A DNA stretch of 64,000 nt from Sulfuricurvum sp. (GCF_023229695.1 NZ_JALNYS010000009.1:75936-139935), one strand, 5' to 3'; shown: positions 31,121 to 40,361, counted from the first letter of the stretch. Program-made: numbers and translations. The notes: generated from the sequence alone by a model not told the origin.

Positions 31121-32581
31121 ATGGCAAGTTGTACCGCTATTATCGATATTGGAAGCAATTCCATGCGGATGGCGGTATTTCAAAAAACCAGCCGTTTTGC
31201 TTTTCACATTATTCACGAAGTCAAAAGTTCCGTCCGCTTAGGGGAGCATGCCTATAAAAACGGCGGCAATCTTCAACCTCTGCCGATGGAGCGGACGGCA
31301 CTGGCCCTCGGTGAGTTTTTAACGATCGCAAAATCGTTTGATGCGCGAAAAGTCCTTTGTGTCGCAACCTCCGCCTTACGCGATGCCCCCAATTCGAACG
31401 AATTCATTTCCCGCATCCGACGTGAACACTCCCTCTCCATTAAAATCATTGACGGCGCGCGCGAGGCCTATCTGGGAGGGATGGCGTGCGCCAATTTACT
31501 CGCACCCATGGAAGCGATCACCGTTGATGTCGGAGGGGGATCGAGTGAATTTGCCCACCTTTGCAACGGCAAAGTGGAATCGATGTTTTCTTTGAATATC
31601 GGTACGGTACGGATCAAAGAACTCTTTTTGGATAACAACGATACGGAAGGGGCCATCCGCTACATCGATGAAGCGCTCAAATCGCTCCCCCCCTTCCAAA
31701 CCGATACCCTCGTCGGGATCGGAGGGACATTTCGGGCACTGACGCGCGCATTGATGAAGAGAGGGGACGCTCCCCTTAAAAAACTCCACGGTTTCACTAC
31801 CGGTACCGAGACTTTTTCCCAATTCGGCGATCAGATTCTCCAAGCCTCACCGAAAAAACTCAAATCCCTTTATATCAAACCGGACCGTTTTGATACGATC
31901 AAACCCGGTACTCTCATTTTGCTGAGGATACTCAAACACCTTCAGGCCAAAAAACTGATTTGTAGCGGCGTAGGGGTACGCGAAGGGGTATTTTTAAGCG
32001 ATATGCTCCGCAATGCGCGCGACAGATTCCCGGCCAACTACAATCCAAGTGTCCGTTATCTGCTCGATACCTATGCCGTCCATAGCGATCACGGTATCCA
32101 TTGTGCGGCGTTGGCCAAACGTCTCTTCGAACTCCTCAAAGCTCCGCTTCAAATCGACGAATCGTTTCGTTACGAACTGGTCATTGCGGCGAAACTCCTC
32201 CCGATCGGCGTAGGGATTCGATACTACAATTACCGCTACCATAGCCATTATCTGGTCCTCAGCGCCCTGGATTATACCCTGACCCATCATCAGATTGCCC
32301 TGATTGCCCATCTGCTCCTCTTTAAAAAAGGGCATACCTCTTCGGAACTGATTGCAAAAAGCAGCTATCGCCCCCTCTTGCCCGATACACGGACGCTCAA
32401 TGCGATCCACACAATCCTCTGGCTTTCCCACACCCTTCTGGCGCAGCGGCAAAAGTCTCAGGAGATCGCCCTCGCGTATCAAAACGGTGCCCTTGAGATA
32501 CAAGGAGAGCACCTCTACCTCGCCCGCGAAAAGCTCAAAGATCTCCCTCTTCCGAAAAGTCTCACGCTGACATTTCTGTAA
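31121..32581 (+). CDS. Ppx/GppA family exopolyphosphatase / pppGpp phosphohydrolase
   Basis: 486 residues of the ASKHA-fold Ppx/GppA family: AIIDIGSNSMRMAVF (phosphate-1 motif, residues 6-20), VATSALRDAPN, ITVDVGGGSSEFAHL (near 130-144) and LVGIGGTFRAL. A C-terminal HD-like helical region follows (SDHGIHCAALAKRLFELL). It degrades polyphosphate and/or pppGpp; substrate preference cannot be read off. It starts directly after the ferredoxin stop, so the two are co-transcribed. Confidence 0.9.
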   Translation: MASCTAIIDIGSNSMRMAVFQKTSRFAFHIIHEVKSSVRLGEHAYKNGGNLQPLPMERTALALGEFLTIAKSFDARKVLCVATSALRDAPNSNEFISRIRREHSLSIKIIDGAREAYLGGMACANLLAPMEAITVDVGGGSSEFAHLCNGKVESMFSLNIGTVRIKELFLDNNDTEGAIRYIDEALKSLPPFQTDTLVGIGGTFRALTRALMKRGDAPLKKLHGFTTGTETFSQFGDQILQASPKKLKSLYIKPDRFDTIKPGTLILLRILKHLQAKKLICSGVGVREGVFLSDMLRNARDRFPANYNPSVRYLLDTYAVHSDHGIHCAALAKRLFELLKAPLQIDESFRYELVIAAKLLPIGVGIRYYNYRYHSHYLVLSALDYTLTHHQIALIAHLLLFKKGHTSSELIAKSSYRPLLPDTRTLNAIHTILWLSHTLLAQRQKSQEIALAYQNGALEIQGEHLYLAREKLKDLPLPKSLTLTFL

Positions 32582-32623
32582 ACTCCCCCTCTTGGAGGGT
32601 CTATAGGGCTCTTCGCCACCCCT

Positions 32624-34876
32624 TTAGAATCGCTGTCCGATCGTAAATTCGAAGTGGGCGACACGGTCATCGGTTTGGGTGTTAAGCGGATTGGCGAATA
32701 CCAATTGAAGCGGCCCGACCGGAGAGAACCACTCCAAGCCGATTCCGTAACCCCCACGCTCCATATTGGTCAATTTGTCGTCCCCGATCCAACCGTAATC
32801 GATAAAGGCGGTAGCGCGCATACGTGCTTCGGGAACCAGCGGCACACTCACCTCAAGATTGTGCGAAAAGGTCTGTCTCCCCCCGATTTTCCGAGGCAAG
32901 CCGGTCGACGTCTCTCCGTTGATCGGAGAGATGGAATAGCTTTGATATCCGCGAACCGATCCGATCCCCCCCATATAAAACTTTTCGGCCATCGGAAGGA
33001 ATCCGGTATCTTCGGCATAGTTGAAGCGGGCTTTGTAACGGAAAATGATATCCGCGTCCAGCCATTTCTGGAGTCCCTGATAAAATCCGAAGCTCGTGCG
33101 GCTTTTAATAAAATCGGCCTGACCTCCAAGCCCCCCCTTCTCAATACTCTGAGAGAGGGTGATCCCTTCTCGCGGAACGTAGTAATCGTCCGTATTGTCG
33201 TAAACGGCCGAAACGAGGAGCGAACTTTTTGAGTAATTCTGATAATAGGTCGGATCGAACAAGAGTCCGGTCGTCGTCGTTGTATTCGTATCAAAATCGC
33301 TGTATTGATTCTGGGAGTAGTTGTATCCCAGATTGCCGGTCACATAACGGTTAAAACGGTGCCCCGTACCGAGGCTCATTCCGGTGGAGTTGACCGTATA
33401 GGTCGTATACTTCGTTCCGCTTTTGAAAATGGAAAAGTTTCCGCTGAAATCGCTGTCGTTGAGACGCGGATTTGAGATGTTGAACGAATAGTTGCTCGTT
33501 CGTACGGAACGCTCCAGATGGAGCCCCATATTAATCCCCGAACCGAAAATATTACGGTCACTCACCGCAACGCTGAGCATGATCCCCCCGAAACTGCCGT
33601 ATCCGCCACCCAGCTGAATGTTCCCGGTCGGTGCCTCTTTGGTCTGAACGATCAGGTCCATCGTCTCATCGTCGATCCGCTTCTCTTCAATCGTATTGCT
33701 CTCAAAATACCCCGTCCGGCCGATCGCATTGCGGGAATCTTTGAGTTTACTCATACCGTAAACATCTCCGGGCCCTAAAAAGAGTTCACGCCGTACAATC
33801 CGGTCCAGTGTCCGGCTGTTTCCCGAGACGATCACATTGCGAATCCGCACTTTTTTTCCGGGGATGATCCGATAAACGACATCAACGCTTTTCCCCTCTT
33901 TGTCTTTTTTCAAATCGGGTTGAACCTGTACGTAGGCGTATCCCAAATCGGCAATCTCGGTTTTAATCCGATCGGCGTCTTCCCGAAAGGTTTTGATGTT
34001 GAACGGTCTGTTTTTTTCCAGCTTAATCACTTTCAGCAACGCTTCGTCTGCGATCACTTTGGTATCCTGAAAAATCAGAATATCGCTTACGCGATACACA
34101 TCCCCTTCAAATACGGTGTAATCCATTTGCGCTTCGTAACGGTCAAAATCGACTTTGACGAACGGGTCATCCACCTTTGCGTCCAGATATCCGTTCTGCA
34201 TGTAATAATCCCGGATACGCAACGGATCGTATTGGATCTCCGAAAGCTTCATTTTACCGTCATTACGCCCCCACAGCCATCCCATAAACTGCCGCTCTTT
34301 GTTGGCAATCACCGTATTGAACTCTTTGTTGTCGATCCCTTTGGTCCCGACATAACGGAGTTTTTTGATAATGATCTCCGCCCCTTCATTCACGATAAAT
34401 TTGACCTGCATGCTGCCGTTTTCCAGTTTTTCACTCTCAATCTCGACAACCGAATCGATCTTCCCGTCCTGGCTCAAAGCATCGATAATCCGCTTCTTGG
34501 CACTTTCCAACCGCTTTTCATCGAACAGCGACCCTTTCTCTATCTGAAGAAGCGTTTTTTGGGCTTCGGCATCGTTCTCCTTGTACCCTTTAAGCTCGAT
34601 TTTGGAGATAGAGGGTTTCTCTTTAAAGTGAAACGTTACTTTTCCCCCCTCCTCCTCTGCCCACACATCTTCGAAATACCCCTGATCAAAAAAGTTTTTA
34701 GTTGTTTTATCAACTTCGGCAAGATCCAGCGGTTCCCCGATTTTGAGTGTATTAAGACGTTTTGCAGCCGCTTCGGAAATGTGAACCATGCCGTCGTATT
34801 CGATCGATTGGACGTTTTGTGTCGATGCATGAAGGAGGGCACTCGCCACTACCAATGAGAGGGTGATTGTTTTCAA
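32624..34876 (-). CDS. bamA: Outer membrane protein assembly factor BamA
   Basis: 750 residues, the essential BAM insertase. A signal peptide (KTITLSLVVASALLHAS) is followed by five POTRA repeats to about residue 410 (e.g. VTFHFKEKPSISKIELKGYK; YRIIPGKKVRIRNVIVSGNS). The 16-stranded barrel has the conserved YMGGIGSVRGYQSYS loop (the VRGF/Y motif, near 645) and the terminal aromatic (FEFTIGQRF). The start is TTG at 34876. It is convergent with ppx across a 42-bp gap holding only a weak hairpin (CTCCCCCTCTTGGAGGG). Confidence 0.95.
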   Translation of the reverse strand: MKTITLSLVVASALLHASTQNVQSIEYDGMVHISEAAAKRLNTLKIGEPLDLAEVDKTTKNFFDQGYFEDVWAEEEGGKVTFHFKEKPSISKIELKGYKENDAEAQKTLLQIEKGSLFDEKRLESAKKRIIDALSQDGKIDSVVEIESEKLENGSMQVKFIVNEGAEIIIKKLRYVGTKGIDNKEFNTVIANKERQFMGWLWGRNDGKMKLSEIQYDPLRIRDYYMQNGYLDAKVDDPFVKVDFDRYEAQMDYTVFEGDVYRVSDILIFQDTKVIADEALLKVIKLEKNRPFNIKTFREDADRIKTEIADLGYAYVQVQPDLKKDKEGKSVDVVYRIIPGKKVRIRNVIVSGNSRTLDRIVRRELFLGPGDVYGMSKLKDSRNAIGRTGYFESNTIEEKRIDDETMDLIVQTKEAPTGNIQLGGGYGSFGGIMLSVAVSDRNIFGSGINMGLHLERSVRTSNYSFNISNPRLNDSDFSGNFSIFKSGTKYTTYTVNSTGMSLGTGHRFNRYVTGNLGYNYSQNQYSDFDTNTTTTTGLLFDPTYYQNYSKSSLLVSAVYDNTDDYYVPREGITLSQSIEKGGLGGQADFIKSRTSFGFYQGLQKWLDADIIFRYKARFNYAEDTGFLPMAEKFYMGGIGSVRGYQSYSISPINGETSTGLPRKIGGRQTFSHNLEVSVPLVPEARMRATAFIDYGWIGDDKLTNMERGGYGIGLEWFSPVGPLQLVFANPLNTQTDDRVAHFEFTIGQRF

Positions 34877-34999
34877 GCCAGAATCCGTTGCGTTAAAATA
34901 GTCTCCTATTCTATCACCCTAACGATTAATGTTCCGTAAATTTAAACATAAAACGGTTAATATTGCGTTATCACACTTTACACGTCAAAGGTTTTAGCG

Positions 35000-35836
35000 A
35001 TGAATGTCGGGATTGTCGGATTGGGATTAATGGGGGGATCAATGGCGCTTGCCCTCAAACATATCTCGTTTATTACTTCCATTATCGGTAGCGATCACAA
35101 TCCTGAACATCGAGAAATCGCTCTGAAACGGGGACTGGTTGAATCGATCGTCCCCTTTTCAGAACTTAAAGCCCGATGCGATGTCATTTTCTTGGCCGTT
35201 CCGGTGGACGGAGTGATCTTTCTTCTGAACGAATGTACCGATCTGGCGGAAAGTCCAATCACCCTGATTGATCTGGGAAGTACCAAAAAACTGATTCTTG
35301 ATGCCGTCCCTACAGAAATACGGGCCAATTTTGTCGCGGCCCATCCGATGACGGGGACTGAGCATTTCGGCCCGAATGCCGCCCTCGAAGGGCTCTATTG
35401 CGACCAAGTCGTCGTTCTATGCGACCTGGAGCACAGCGGAGATACCCAGCGCGATACCGCTCTTCGGATCTTCCGTGCGATCGGAATGCAGGTGCGTACG
35501 ATGGGGGCGGCGCAGCATGACCGCCATGCCGCGTTTATCAGCCACATGCCCCACGTCATCTCCTATGCAATCGCCAATACCGTTTTGGCACAGGAGGAGA
35601 AAGAGAACATCCTTACCCTCGCAGCGGGGGGATTTCGATCCATGAGCCGTCTGGCAAAAAGTTCCCCGGCCATGTGGGAAGATATCTTCCGCCAAAACCG
35701 CCGGAATGTCCTCGAAGCGGTCGAACTCTTTGAAACCGAACTCTCAACGATCAAAGAAGCGCTCCGGAATGAAGACTATGCCACCCTGCGCCATGAGATG
35801 AAAGAGGCCAACAAGCTGTACGAAATTTTTTCGTAA
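35000..35836 (+). CDS. tyrA: Prephenate dehydrogenase
   Basis: NAD(P)-dependent step of tyrosine synthesis, 278 residues. A Rossmann fold begins with VGIVGLGLMGGSMALAL (GxGxxGGS, residues 3-19). Substrate-site motifs are AAHPMTGTEHFGP (near 113-125), HDRHAAFISHMPHVISYA (near 173-190) and LAAGGFRSMSRLAKSSPAMW. The stop codon TAA is followed immediately by CTGATGTTACGCAC of a repeat element, so the native 3' flank has been replaced. Confidence 0.94.
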   Translation: MNVGIVGLGLMGGSMALALKHISFITSIIGSDHNPEHREIALKRGLVESIVPFSELKARCDVIFLAVPVDGVIFLLNECTDLAESPITLIDLGSTKKLILDAVPTEIRANFVAAHPMTGTEHFGPNAALEGLYCDQVVVLCDLEHSGDTQRDTALRIFRAIGMQVRTMGAAQHDRHAAFISHMPHVISYAIANTVLAQEEKENILTLAAGGFRSMSRLAKSSPAMWEDIFRQNRRNVLEAVELFETELSTIKEALRNEDYATLRHEMKEANKLYEIFS

Positions 35837-35965
35837 CTGATGTTACGCACTTTCCGGGCAAAGCCCGTAAAGTGGCAGGGACAAATGTCCCTACAACCCC
35901 CTAAAGCTTCCCGTATCTTTCGGATACGGGAGATTATACCGTCTATCTTTAACTGTATATACGCA
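35837..35965 (+). repeat. 142-bp-family element, left part intact, right end decayed
   Basis: Starts CTGATGTTACGCAC directly after the tyrA stop, then the GGGCAAAGCCC hairpin, AGGGACAAATGTCCCT, and CCCGTATC..GATACGGG, where both stem sides carry compensating changes (T and A for C and G). The sequence after GGGAGATTATA no longer matches. The right limit is approximate. The 300-bp gap 35837-36135 contains this, a palindrome unit and a second fragment, but no gene. Confidence 0.75.
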
Positions 35966-35969
35966 TTTT

Positions 35970-36034
35970 GTCATCCCGTACTTGATACGGGATCCATATC
36001 TTGCATTAGATTCCGTGTCGTAGCACGGAATGAC
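35970..36034. repeat. Dispersed double palindrome (GTCATCCCGTACTTGATACGGG / ATTCCGTG..CACGGAAT)
   Basis: Two adjacent stem-loops, the second identical to the 26-bp unit at 19768-19793. Same design as 12830-12886 and 39327-39397. Confidence 0.7.
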
Positions 36035-36081
36035 GAGAGTATACTTAGTTAATGAAGTTTGGTATTAACCGATTTTTAATT

Positions 36082-36139
36082 GCACTTTCCGCTCATAGCC
36101 CGTAAAGTGGCAAGGACAGCTGTCCCTATACCCTCCTAA
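36082..36139 (+). repeat. Fragment of the 142-bp element
   Basis: GCACTTTCCGCTCATAGCCC, GTAAAGTGGCAAGGAC and AGCTGTCCCTATACCCTCCT match the first 60 bp of the element without its terminal repeat. It runs into the stop codon of the vWA-TPR gene. Confidence 0.6.
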
Positions 36140-37341
36140 CGGATCGGGTAGAGACGGGTTATCGAACCGTTTCGGGTGAGGGGTTTGAGCGGGGGATTCG
36201 GCTCTAAAAAAGGAGATTGTCCCTCCTCCTTTGCCGTTTTTTTCCCCTCCCGCCCTTTGGTTTGCTCCATCATCGCGACCGCCCGACCGAGATTATAGCG
36301 GACATGCTCCGCTAAAACCGGATCGGTCGTATAAATCGTCTCGTACCACTTCTGAGCCTCTGCATAACGCCCGCTGCGGTAGAGGGCATTGGCGAGGTTG
36401 TAGCGTATCCGGGCACCGTCGTGCTTTTGCTGATACGATCGAAACAATGCAGCGCTTTTGGGGTACTCCTCCCGTTCGTAGGAGGCTACCGCCTCATCCA
36501 GAAGGGTAAAATCAAACACTCCGGCATGGAGCTCCATCCCCTGCACTGCGAAAGAGAGTAGCACCGCCGCTACAGGGACACTGCGCCGTTGGCTCATGGA
36601 GGAGAGGGCAATGCCGATCAGAACCATCGCCCCGCCCAGCGGATAAAAAAACAACGGAATCGACGAGGCTTGAGCGTTCTTGTATGCAACCGCCCGAATT
36701 TTCTCAACTACTGCGTCCGTCGCTTCCCCCGGTTCCATCGAAATCACCCTCAGATCATTGTCCGCAACAGCCGTAGGAAAAGAGGAGGAGACAAGGATCA
36801 AAGGGTCGTCTCCCTCTTCGTAATGGTCCTTCAAGGCTGTGATCAGCCCCTCCCTATCCCCCCGCTCCGTCTGCATGAGCGAAGGATCCATCCCCCTCAC
36901 CAATTCGGAAACGCCGAAGGTATCACGACTCAGGGGGGCAACGAAATACGAAACGCTATCGTAGGCAACCACCCCCACATTTTCTCCCCGTAATCCAAGG
37001 ATCAGGGCGATCGCACGCTCTTTGGCGTGAGCAAAATTCTCCGGCGATTGGATCGAGATATCGATCGCGATCAGGACATTGGTGCGCGGTGCGGTGCGCG
37101 GTCCCTCTTCGAAGGCTACCGGCCCCGCCATTGCCGTTATCAGCAGCAGCGCGGCGCTTAAAAACAGACGGTTTCTCCCCGCAAGCCCCATCGTCACGGG
37201 GGGGGGACGCAAACGCTCCAGCGCATGGAGACTAAAGAGACTCTGTTCGGAACTTTTTTGGGTCATCCATAAATAGAAAAGGGCAACGACCGGAATGACC
37301 ATCCAGAAAAAAAATTCGGGGTGCAAAAAAGAGAAGCTCAC
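36136..37341 (-). CDS. vWA-TPR membrane protein of a Bat/MoxR locus, degenerate metal site
   Basis: 401 residues: two N-terminal membrane spans (about 10-27, 58-76), a von Willebrand A region starting NVLIAIDISIQSPENF, a further span near 237-256 (LGGAMVLIGIALSSM), and TPR-like repeats (IRYNLANALYRSGRYAEAQKWYETIY, read as two helices). The MIDAS motif DxSxS is changed to DISIQ (about residues 93-97), so metal binding is doubtful. It overlaps the preceding gene by 4 bp. BatB-like in position and shape; role unknown. Confidence 0.75.
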   Translation of the reverse strand: MSFSFLHPEFFFWMVIPVVALFYLWMTQKSSEQSLFSLHALERLRPPPVTMGLAGRNRLFLSAALLLITAMAGPVAFEEGPRTAPRTNVLIAIDISIQSPENFAHAKERAIALILGLRGENVGVVAYDSVSYFVAPLSRDTFGVSELVRGMDPSLMQTERGDREGLITALKDHYEEGDDPLILVSSSFPTAVADNDLRVISMEPGEATDAVVEKIRAVAYKNAQASSIPLFFYPLGGAMVLIGIALSSMSQRRSVPVAAVLLSFAVQGMELHAGVFDFTLLDEAVASYEREEYPKSAALFRSYQQKHDGARIRYNLANALYRSGRYAEAQKWYETIYTTDPVLAEHVRYNLGRAVAMMEQTKGREGKKTAKEEGQSPFLEPNPPLKPLTRNGSITRLYPIR

Positions 37342-38087
37342 AAGATCCCCTTTTGGTTTCGACCGTAAAGGTAGAGCAGCATCGCCATAAAACCGGCAAA
37401 CAAGGGGAAAAAATAGTAATACTCGACATACCGTCTCCCCGCTACCGGCTTAACACCGGGATGGCGAGAGTGAAGTGTTTCGATCCACCCTACGGTATCC
37501 CCCGCCGGGGGGATAGAGATCTCTATCCCCTTCGGGAGAGCGGGAAGCACGGTTTCGGGACGATCCGAAAAAACAACGGCCCACGTTTCCCTCCCCGCAG
37601 AGGGGTTAAAAAAACGTCCGATACCCCGATCCGGAATGTTCCCTCTCTCCTCAGGCACGACATCGTCGAGAATCCGTTGCAAAGCGGCGTGATCTTTCGT
37701 CAAAGGGATCCTGATTTCCGATGCCGAAGGGACCCATAATGCAATCGGATCGGTGGAACGCTTGTCGATAAAACGGCGGACATCGGAGAGTACCGCCTCC
37801 GTCAATGAGGCCGGATCCAGAATCAGGAGAATATCAACCCTCCCCTCTCTCTCATAGTGCAGCTCTTTGTCCCGTACCGGCGACATCAGGGCAATAATAA
37901 ACAAAATGATCATCCCCCATTTGGCCACCCATATCCAGAGCTTCGGCTTGACGCCGACATCGCCGAAACGGGCTGCATTAGGATAATAGAGGGGGTTGGA
38001 ACGCAGAGGACACAGTGCTTCGCACGCCAGAAAAAAAAAGAGGATAAATCCCAGTTTCGGAAACTGGAAATAGATCCCCTCAAGCAT
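37338..38087 (-). CDS. BatA-like membrane protein, degenerate vWA domain
   Basis: 249 residues, membrane spans near 12-25, 52-68 and 225-241. The central part resembles a vWA domain (RVDILLILDPASLTEAVLSD) but has DPASL where the MIDAS DxSxS should be. The first hydrophobic region LPRSNPLYYPNAAR-like (CPLRSNPLYYPN) recalls BatA N-termini. It overlaps both flanking genes by 4 and 8 bp. It was identified mainly by context within the MoxR-DUF58-DUF4381 run. Confidence 0.6.
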   Translation of the reverse strand: MLEGIYFQFPKLGFILFFFLACEALCPLRSNPLYYPNAARFGDVGVKPKLWIWVAKWGMIILFIIALMSPVRDKELHYEREGRVDILLILDPASLTEAVLSDVRRFIDKRSTDPIALWVPSASEIRIPLTKDHAALQRILDDVVPEERGNIPDRGIGRFFNPSAGRETWAVVFSDRPETVLPALPKGIEISIPPAGDTVGWIETLHSRHPGVKPVAGRRYVEYYYFFPLFAGFMAMLLYLYGRNQKGIL

Positions 38088-38481
38088 CGATGATACTCAG
38101 ATAAAGACGATAATACCCGATGGTTTCGTCGTCGATATCATCGACGTTCGGGGCGTATTTGTAGGGCTCCAGCCTCTCAAACAGGTTGCGGTACCCTTTT
38201 TCACTCCGTTCATTCTCCCGGGCAAAATAGCGTCCGATTTCACACATTGCATAGGCAGCCTTTTTGGGATCGGATAAATCGATCGAAGAGAGCTGCGCAT
38301 ATCGCTGCTGCCGTTCGCTTTCCCCCCTGCGACGGAATTTTTTGACCAAAAAAAGTACCGTACTCACCGCGATCGCGATCGTGATCATGGTGAGTACGAT
38401 AAAAAAATAGAACGAATAATCGGGGACCGCAACCAGCGGTTTGATATCATACACCGGGATATCGACCATACGCTGGCTCAT
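38080..38481 (-). CDS. DUF4381-type membrane protein of the MoxR/Bat locus
   Basis: 133 residues. One membrane span (about 23-46, FYFFIVLTMITIAIAVSTVLF) is preceded by a short Pro-rich segment (DIPVYDIKPLVAVPD) and followed by a basic patch (KKFRRR) and a helical cytoplasmic tail. This layout and its place between the DUF58 gene and the vWA genes fit DUF4381. It overlaps neighbours by 8 and 4 bp. Function unknown. Confidence 0.7.
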   Translation of the reverse strand: MSQRMVDIPVYDIKPLVAVPDYSFYFFIVLTMITIAIAVSTVLFLVKKFRRRGESERQQRYAQLSSIDLSDPKKAAYAMCEIGRYFARENERSEKGYRNLFERLEPYKYAPNVDDIDDETIGYYRLYLSIIDA

Positions 38482-39311
38482 ACGCGCCCCTCGAAGATAC
38501 GACGAAGCGTCACGGATACATTCGCATCGGTATAGAGTTTGGCCGAACGGATCCCCACTTTCTGAAACCGTTCAAAAAGTGCGGCATCGTGTTCCCGAAT
38601 TTTTTGGGCGTAGCGCTTTACATTCCGTCCGTTAAAATCCCCCTCCAGAAGAATTCCGGTTTCGGGATCGATGAGCGAGGTATATCCCATCGGTTCAGGC
38701 TTCTCTTCGAGACGGTCCCGAACTACCAATGCCACCACTTCATGTTTTTTCGCCAACAGCCGTAAATCAGGAATTTCAAAAAAATCACCGATAATCACGA
38801 TCAGCGAACGGCGTTTCACCCTTCGGTACAAGGTTGCAGCCATCGCGTTATAATCGGCATGCCGACGGAGCAGCTGCGCCCCCATCACCCGTTCGACGCT
38901 CATCGCGACGGCGAAGCGCTTTTTGCTGGGACGTACCTCATCCACGAGGGTTTCCGAAAAGTTGTAATGGGTAAAAAGATCCCCGTTAGAGAGGGCCGAA
39001 TAGCCGATCAGCGCTACCGCTTCGGCAACGCTCTCGATTTTAAACCGGTCCCGTCCGAAATGGAGACTCCCCCCCAGCATCGCAACCGTTACGACGCTGA
39101 GTTCACGCTCTTCTCGAAACACCTTCACATAGGGGCGCTGCATTTTCGCGGTGATGTTCCAGTCGATATGACGGGTATCGTCTCCCGGTATGTACTCGTG
39201 CAGCTCAATAAAATCGTACCCCTCCCCCCGAAACAGAGAAGGGTTGTTCCCGATCCGGTCACCGATGATCTGGCGGCGGGCTTTTAACAAAATATGATGA
39301 CTATTATTCAA
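38478..39311 (-). CDS. DUF58 domain protein
   Basis: DUF58 proteins are encoded next to MoxR ATPases and carry a vWA-like fold. Here the core has HEYIPGDDTRHIDWNITAK (the family R-x-I-D-W-x-x-T/S-A motif), YVKVFREERELSV and SLIVIIGDFFEIPDLR. The open frame extends up to 39356, but those first codons (MDPRIKSEDDG) are simply the palindromic repeat at 39327-39397 read in frame, so they are unlikely to be native. A TTG at 39311 (LNNSHHILLKARRQIIG) is the probable start, giving 277 residues. Confidence 0.82.
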   Translation of the reverse strand: MNNSHHILLKARRQIIGDRIGNNPSLFRGEGYDFIELHEYIPGDDTRHIDWNITAKMQRPYVKVFREERELSVVTVAMLGGSLHFGRDRFKIESVAEAVALIGYSALSNGDLFTHYNFSETLVDEVRPSKKRFAVAMSVERVMGAQLLRRHADYNAMAATLYRRVKRRSLIVIIGDFFEIPDLRLLAKKHEVVALVVRDRLEEKPEPMGYTSLIDPETGILLEGDFNGRNVKRYAQKIREHDAALFERFQKVGIRSAKLYTDANVSVTLRRIFEGRV

Positions 39312-39326
39312 CTTTCCATCCTTCCC

Positions 39327-39397
39327 GTCATCCTCGGATTTGATCCGGGGATCCATCCCAAAAAGAAAAGCTGGATTCCCGCTTTCGCGGGAATGAC
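39327..39397. repeat. Dispersed double palindrome overlapping the apparent 5' end of the DUF58 gene
   Basis: GTCATCCTCGGATTTGATCC then CTGGATTCCC..GGGAATGAC, two stem-loops. On the minus strand the first palindrome encodes the spurious MDPRIKSEDDG peptide. It sits between moxR (stop 39414) and the DUF58 gene. Confidence 0.75.
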
Positions 39398-39413
39398 AAA
39401 AATATTATTTTCA

Positions 39414-40361
39414 TTAGGGAATTGGTACGGCTTTTACAATCTGCTCGATCAAATTATCAACGTCAATACCTTCGGCTTCCGCTTCGTAACTCAATACAAG
39501 ACGGTGACGCATCAGCTCTTTGATAACCTGCGCAATATCACTCGGGGTGACAAACGCTTTCCCCCGCAAAAAGGCGACGGCACGGACCGCTTTGAACATA
39601 TCGATGCTCACCCGGGGAGAGGCCCCGAACTGGATATAGGGGCGGATGGAGTCCAAGCCGAATTTTTCGGGTTCACGAGTCGCCGTTACGAGGGCGATCA
39701 TATACCGCTCCACCTCTTCATCGATATGGATCTTTGCCACCGCCTCTTTGAGCCGGATGAGGGCGGCGGGATCGATCACCGCATGAATCGTTTCGGAGGT
39801 GGCGGAGGCGATACGGCGAGCGATGGAGAGCTCTTCTTCGGCGGTGTTGTACCCCACTTTGATTTTGAGCATAAAACGATCCAGCTGTGCTTCGGGGAGG
39901 GGATAAACCCCCTCGTTTTCAATCGGGTTCTGCGTTGCCATGACCAAAAACGGCGGGGATAGCTTAAAGCTTTCATCCCCCAGCGTCACCTGCCGCTCCT
40001 GCATCACCTCCAGCAATGCCGACTGCACTTTTGCCGGTGCACGGTTGATCTCATCGGCGAGGAGCAAATTGGTAAAAACGGGCCCTTTTTTAATCTTGAA
40101 CGCATTATTGTGAGGATCATACACCTCCGCCCCCAAAATATCGCCCGGCAGCAAGTCGGGGGTAAACTGCACCCGCTTAAAATCGAGACCCAATGTCTGA
40201 GAGAGGGCTTTGACCGTCGTCGTTTTCGCCAATCCCGGAATCCCCTCGATCAAGATATGTCCGTCGCATAGTAAACCGATCAGCAATCCGTCGATCATCT
40301 TCTCTTGGCCGACGACGACTTTGGCAACTTCAGCACGTATTGCATTAATTGTTTCTATCAT
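39414..40361 (-). CDS. MoxR-family AAA+ ATPase
   Basis: 315 residues from the ATG at 40361 (MIETINAIRAEVAKVVVGQE), preceded by AGGAGGAAAAAGT. Walker A is EGIPGLAKTTTVKAL, Walker B LLLADEINRAPAKVQSALLE, sensor 1 ATQNPIENEGVYPLPEAQLD, and the lid-type GASPRVSIDMFKAV. MoxR ATPases act as chaperones for vWA proteins encoded beside them. It leads the DUF58-DUF4381-vWA run; the accessory insert lies just upstream. Confidence 0.92.
   Translation of the reverse strand: MIETINAIRAEVAKVVVGQEKMIDGLLIGLLCDGHILIEGIPGLAKTTTVKALSQTLGLDFKRVQFTPDLLPGDILGAEVYDPHNNAFKIKKGPVFTNLLLADEINRAPAKVQSALLEVMQERQVTLGDESFKLSPPFLVMATQNPIENEGVYPLPEAQLDRFMLKIKVGYNTAEEELSIARRIASATSETIHAVIDPAALIRLKEAVAKIHIDEEVERYMIALVTATREPEKFGLDSIRPYIQFGASPRVSIDMFKAVRAVAFLRGKAFVTPSDIAQVIKELMRHRLVLSYEAEAEGIDVDNLIEQIVKAVPIP

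Noticed and set aside
33920..34858. 312-codon open frame on the plus strand
   Set aside because: Antisense to the POTRA region of bamA; no ribosome site or recognisable motif.
37338..38087. Treating the BatA-like gene as a pseudogene
   Set aside because: Its frame is intact and overlaps both neighbours by 4 and 8 bp; only the metal motif is changed.
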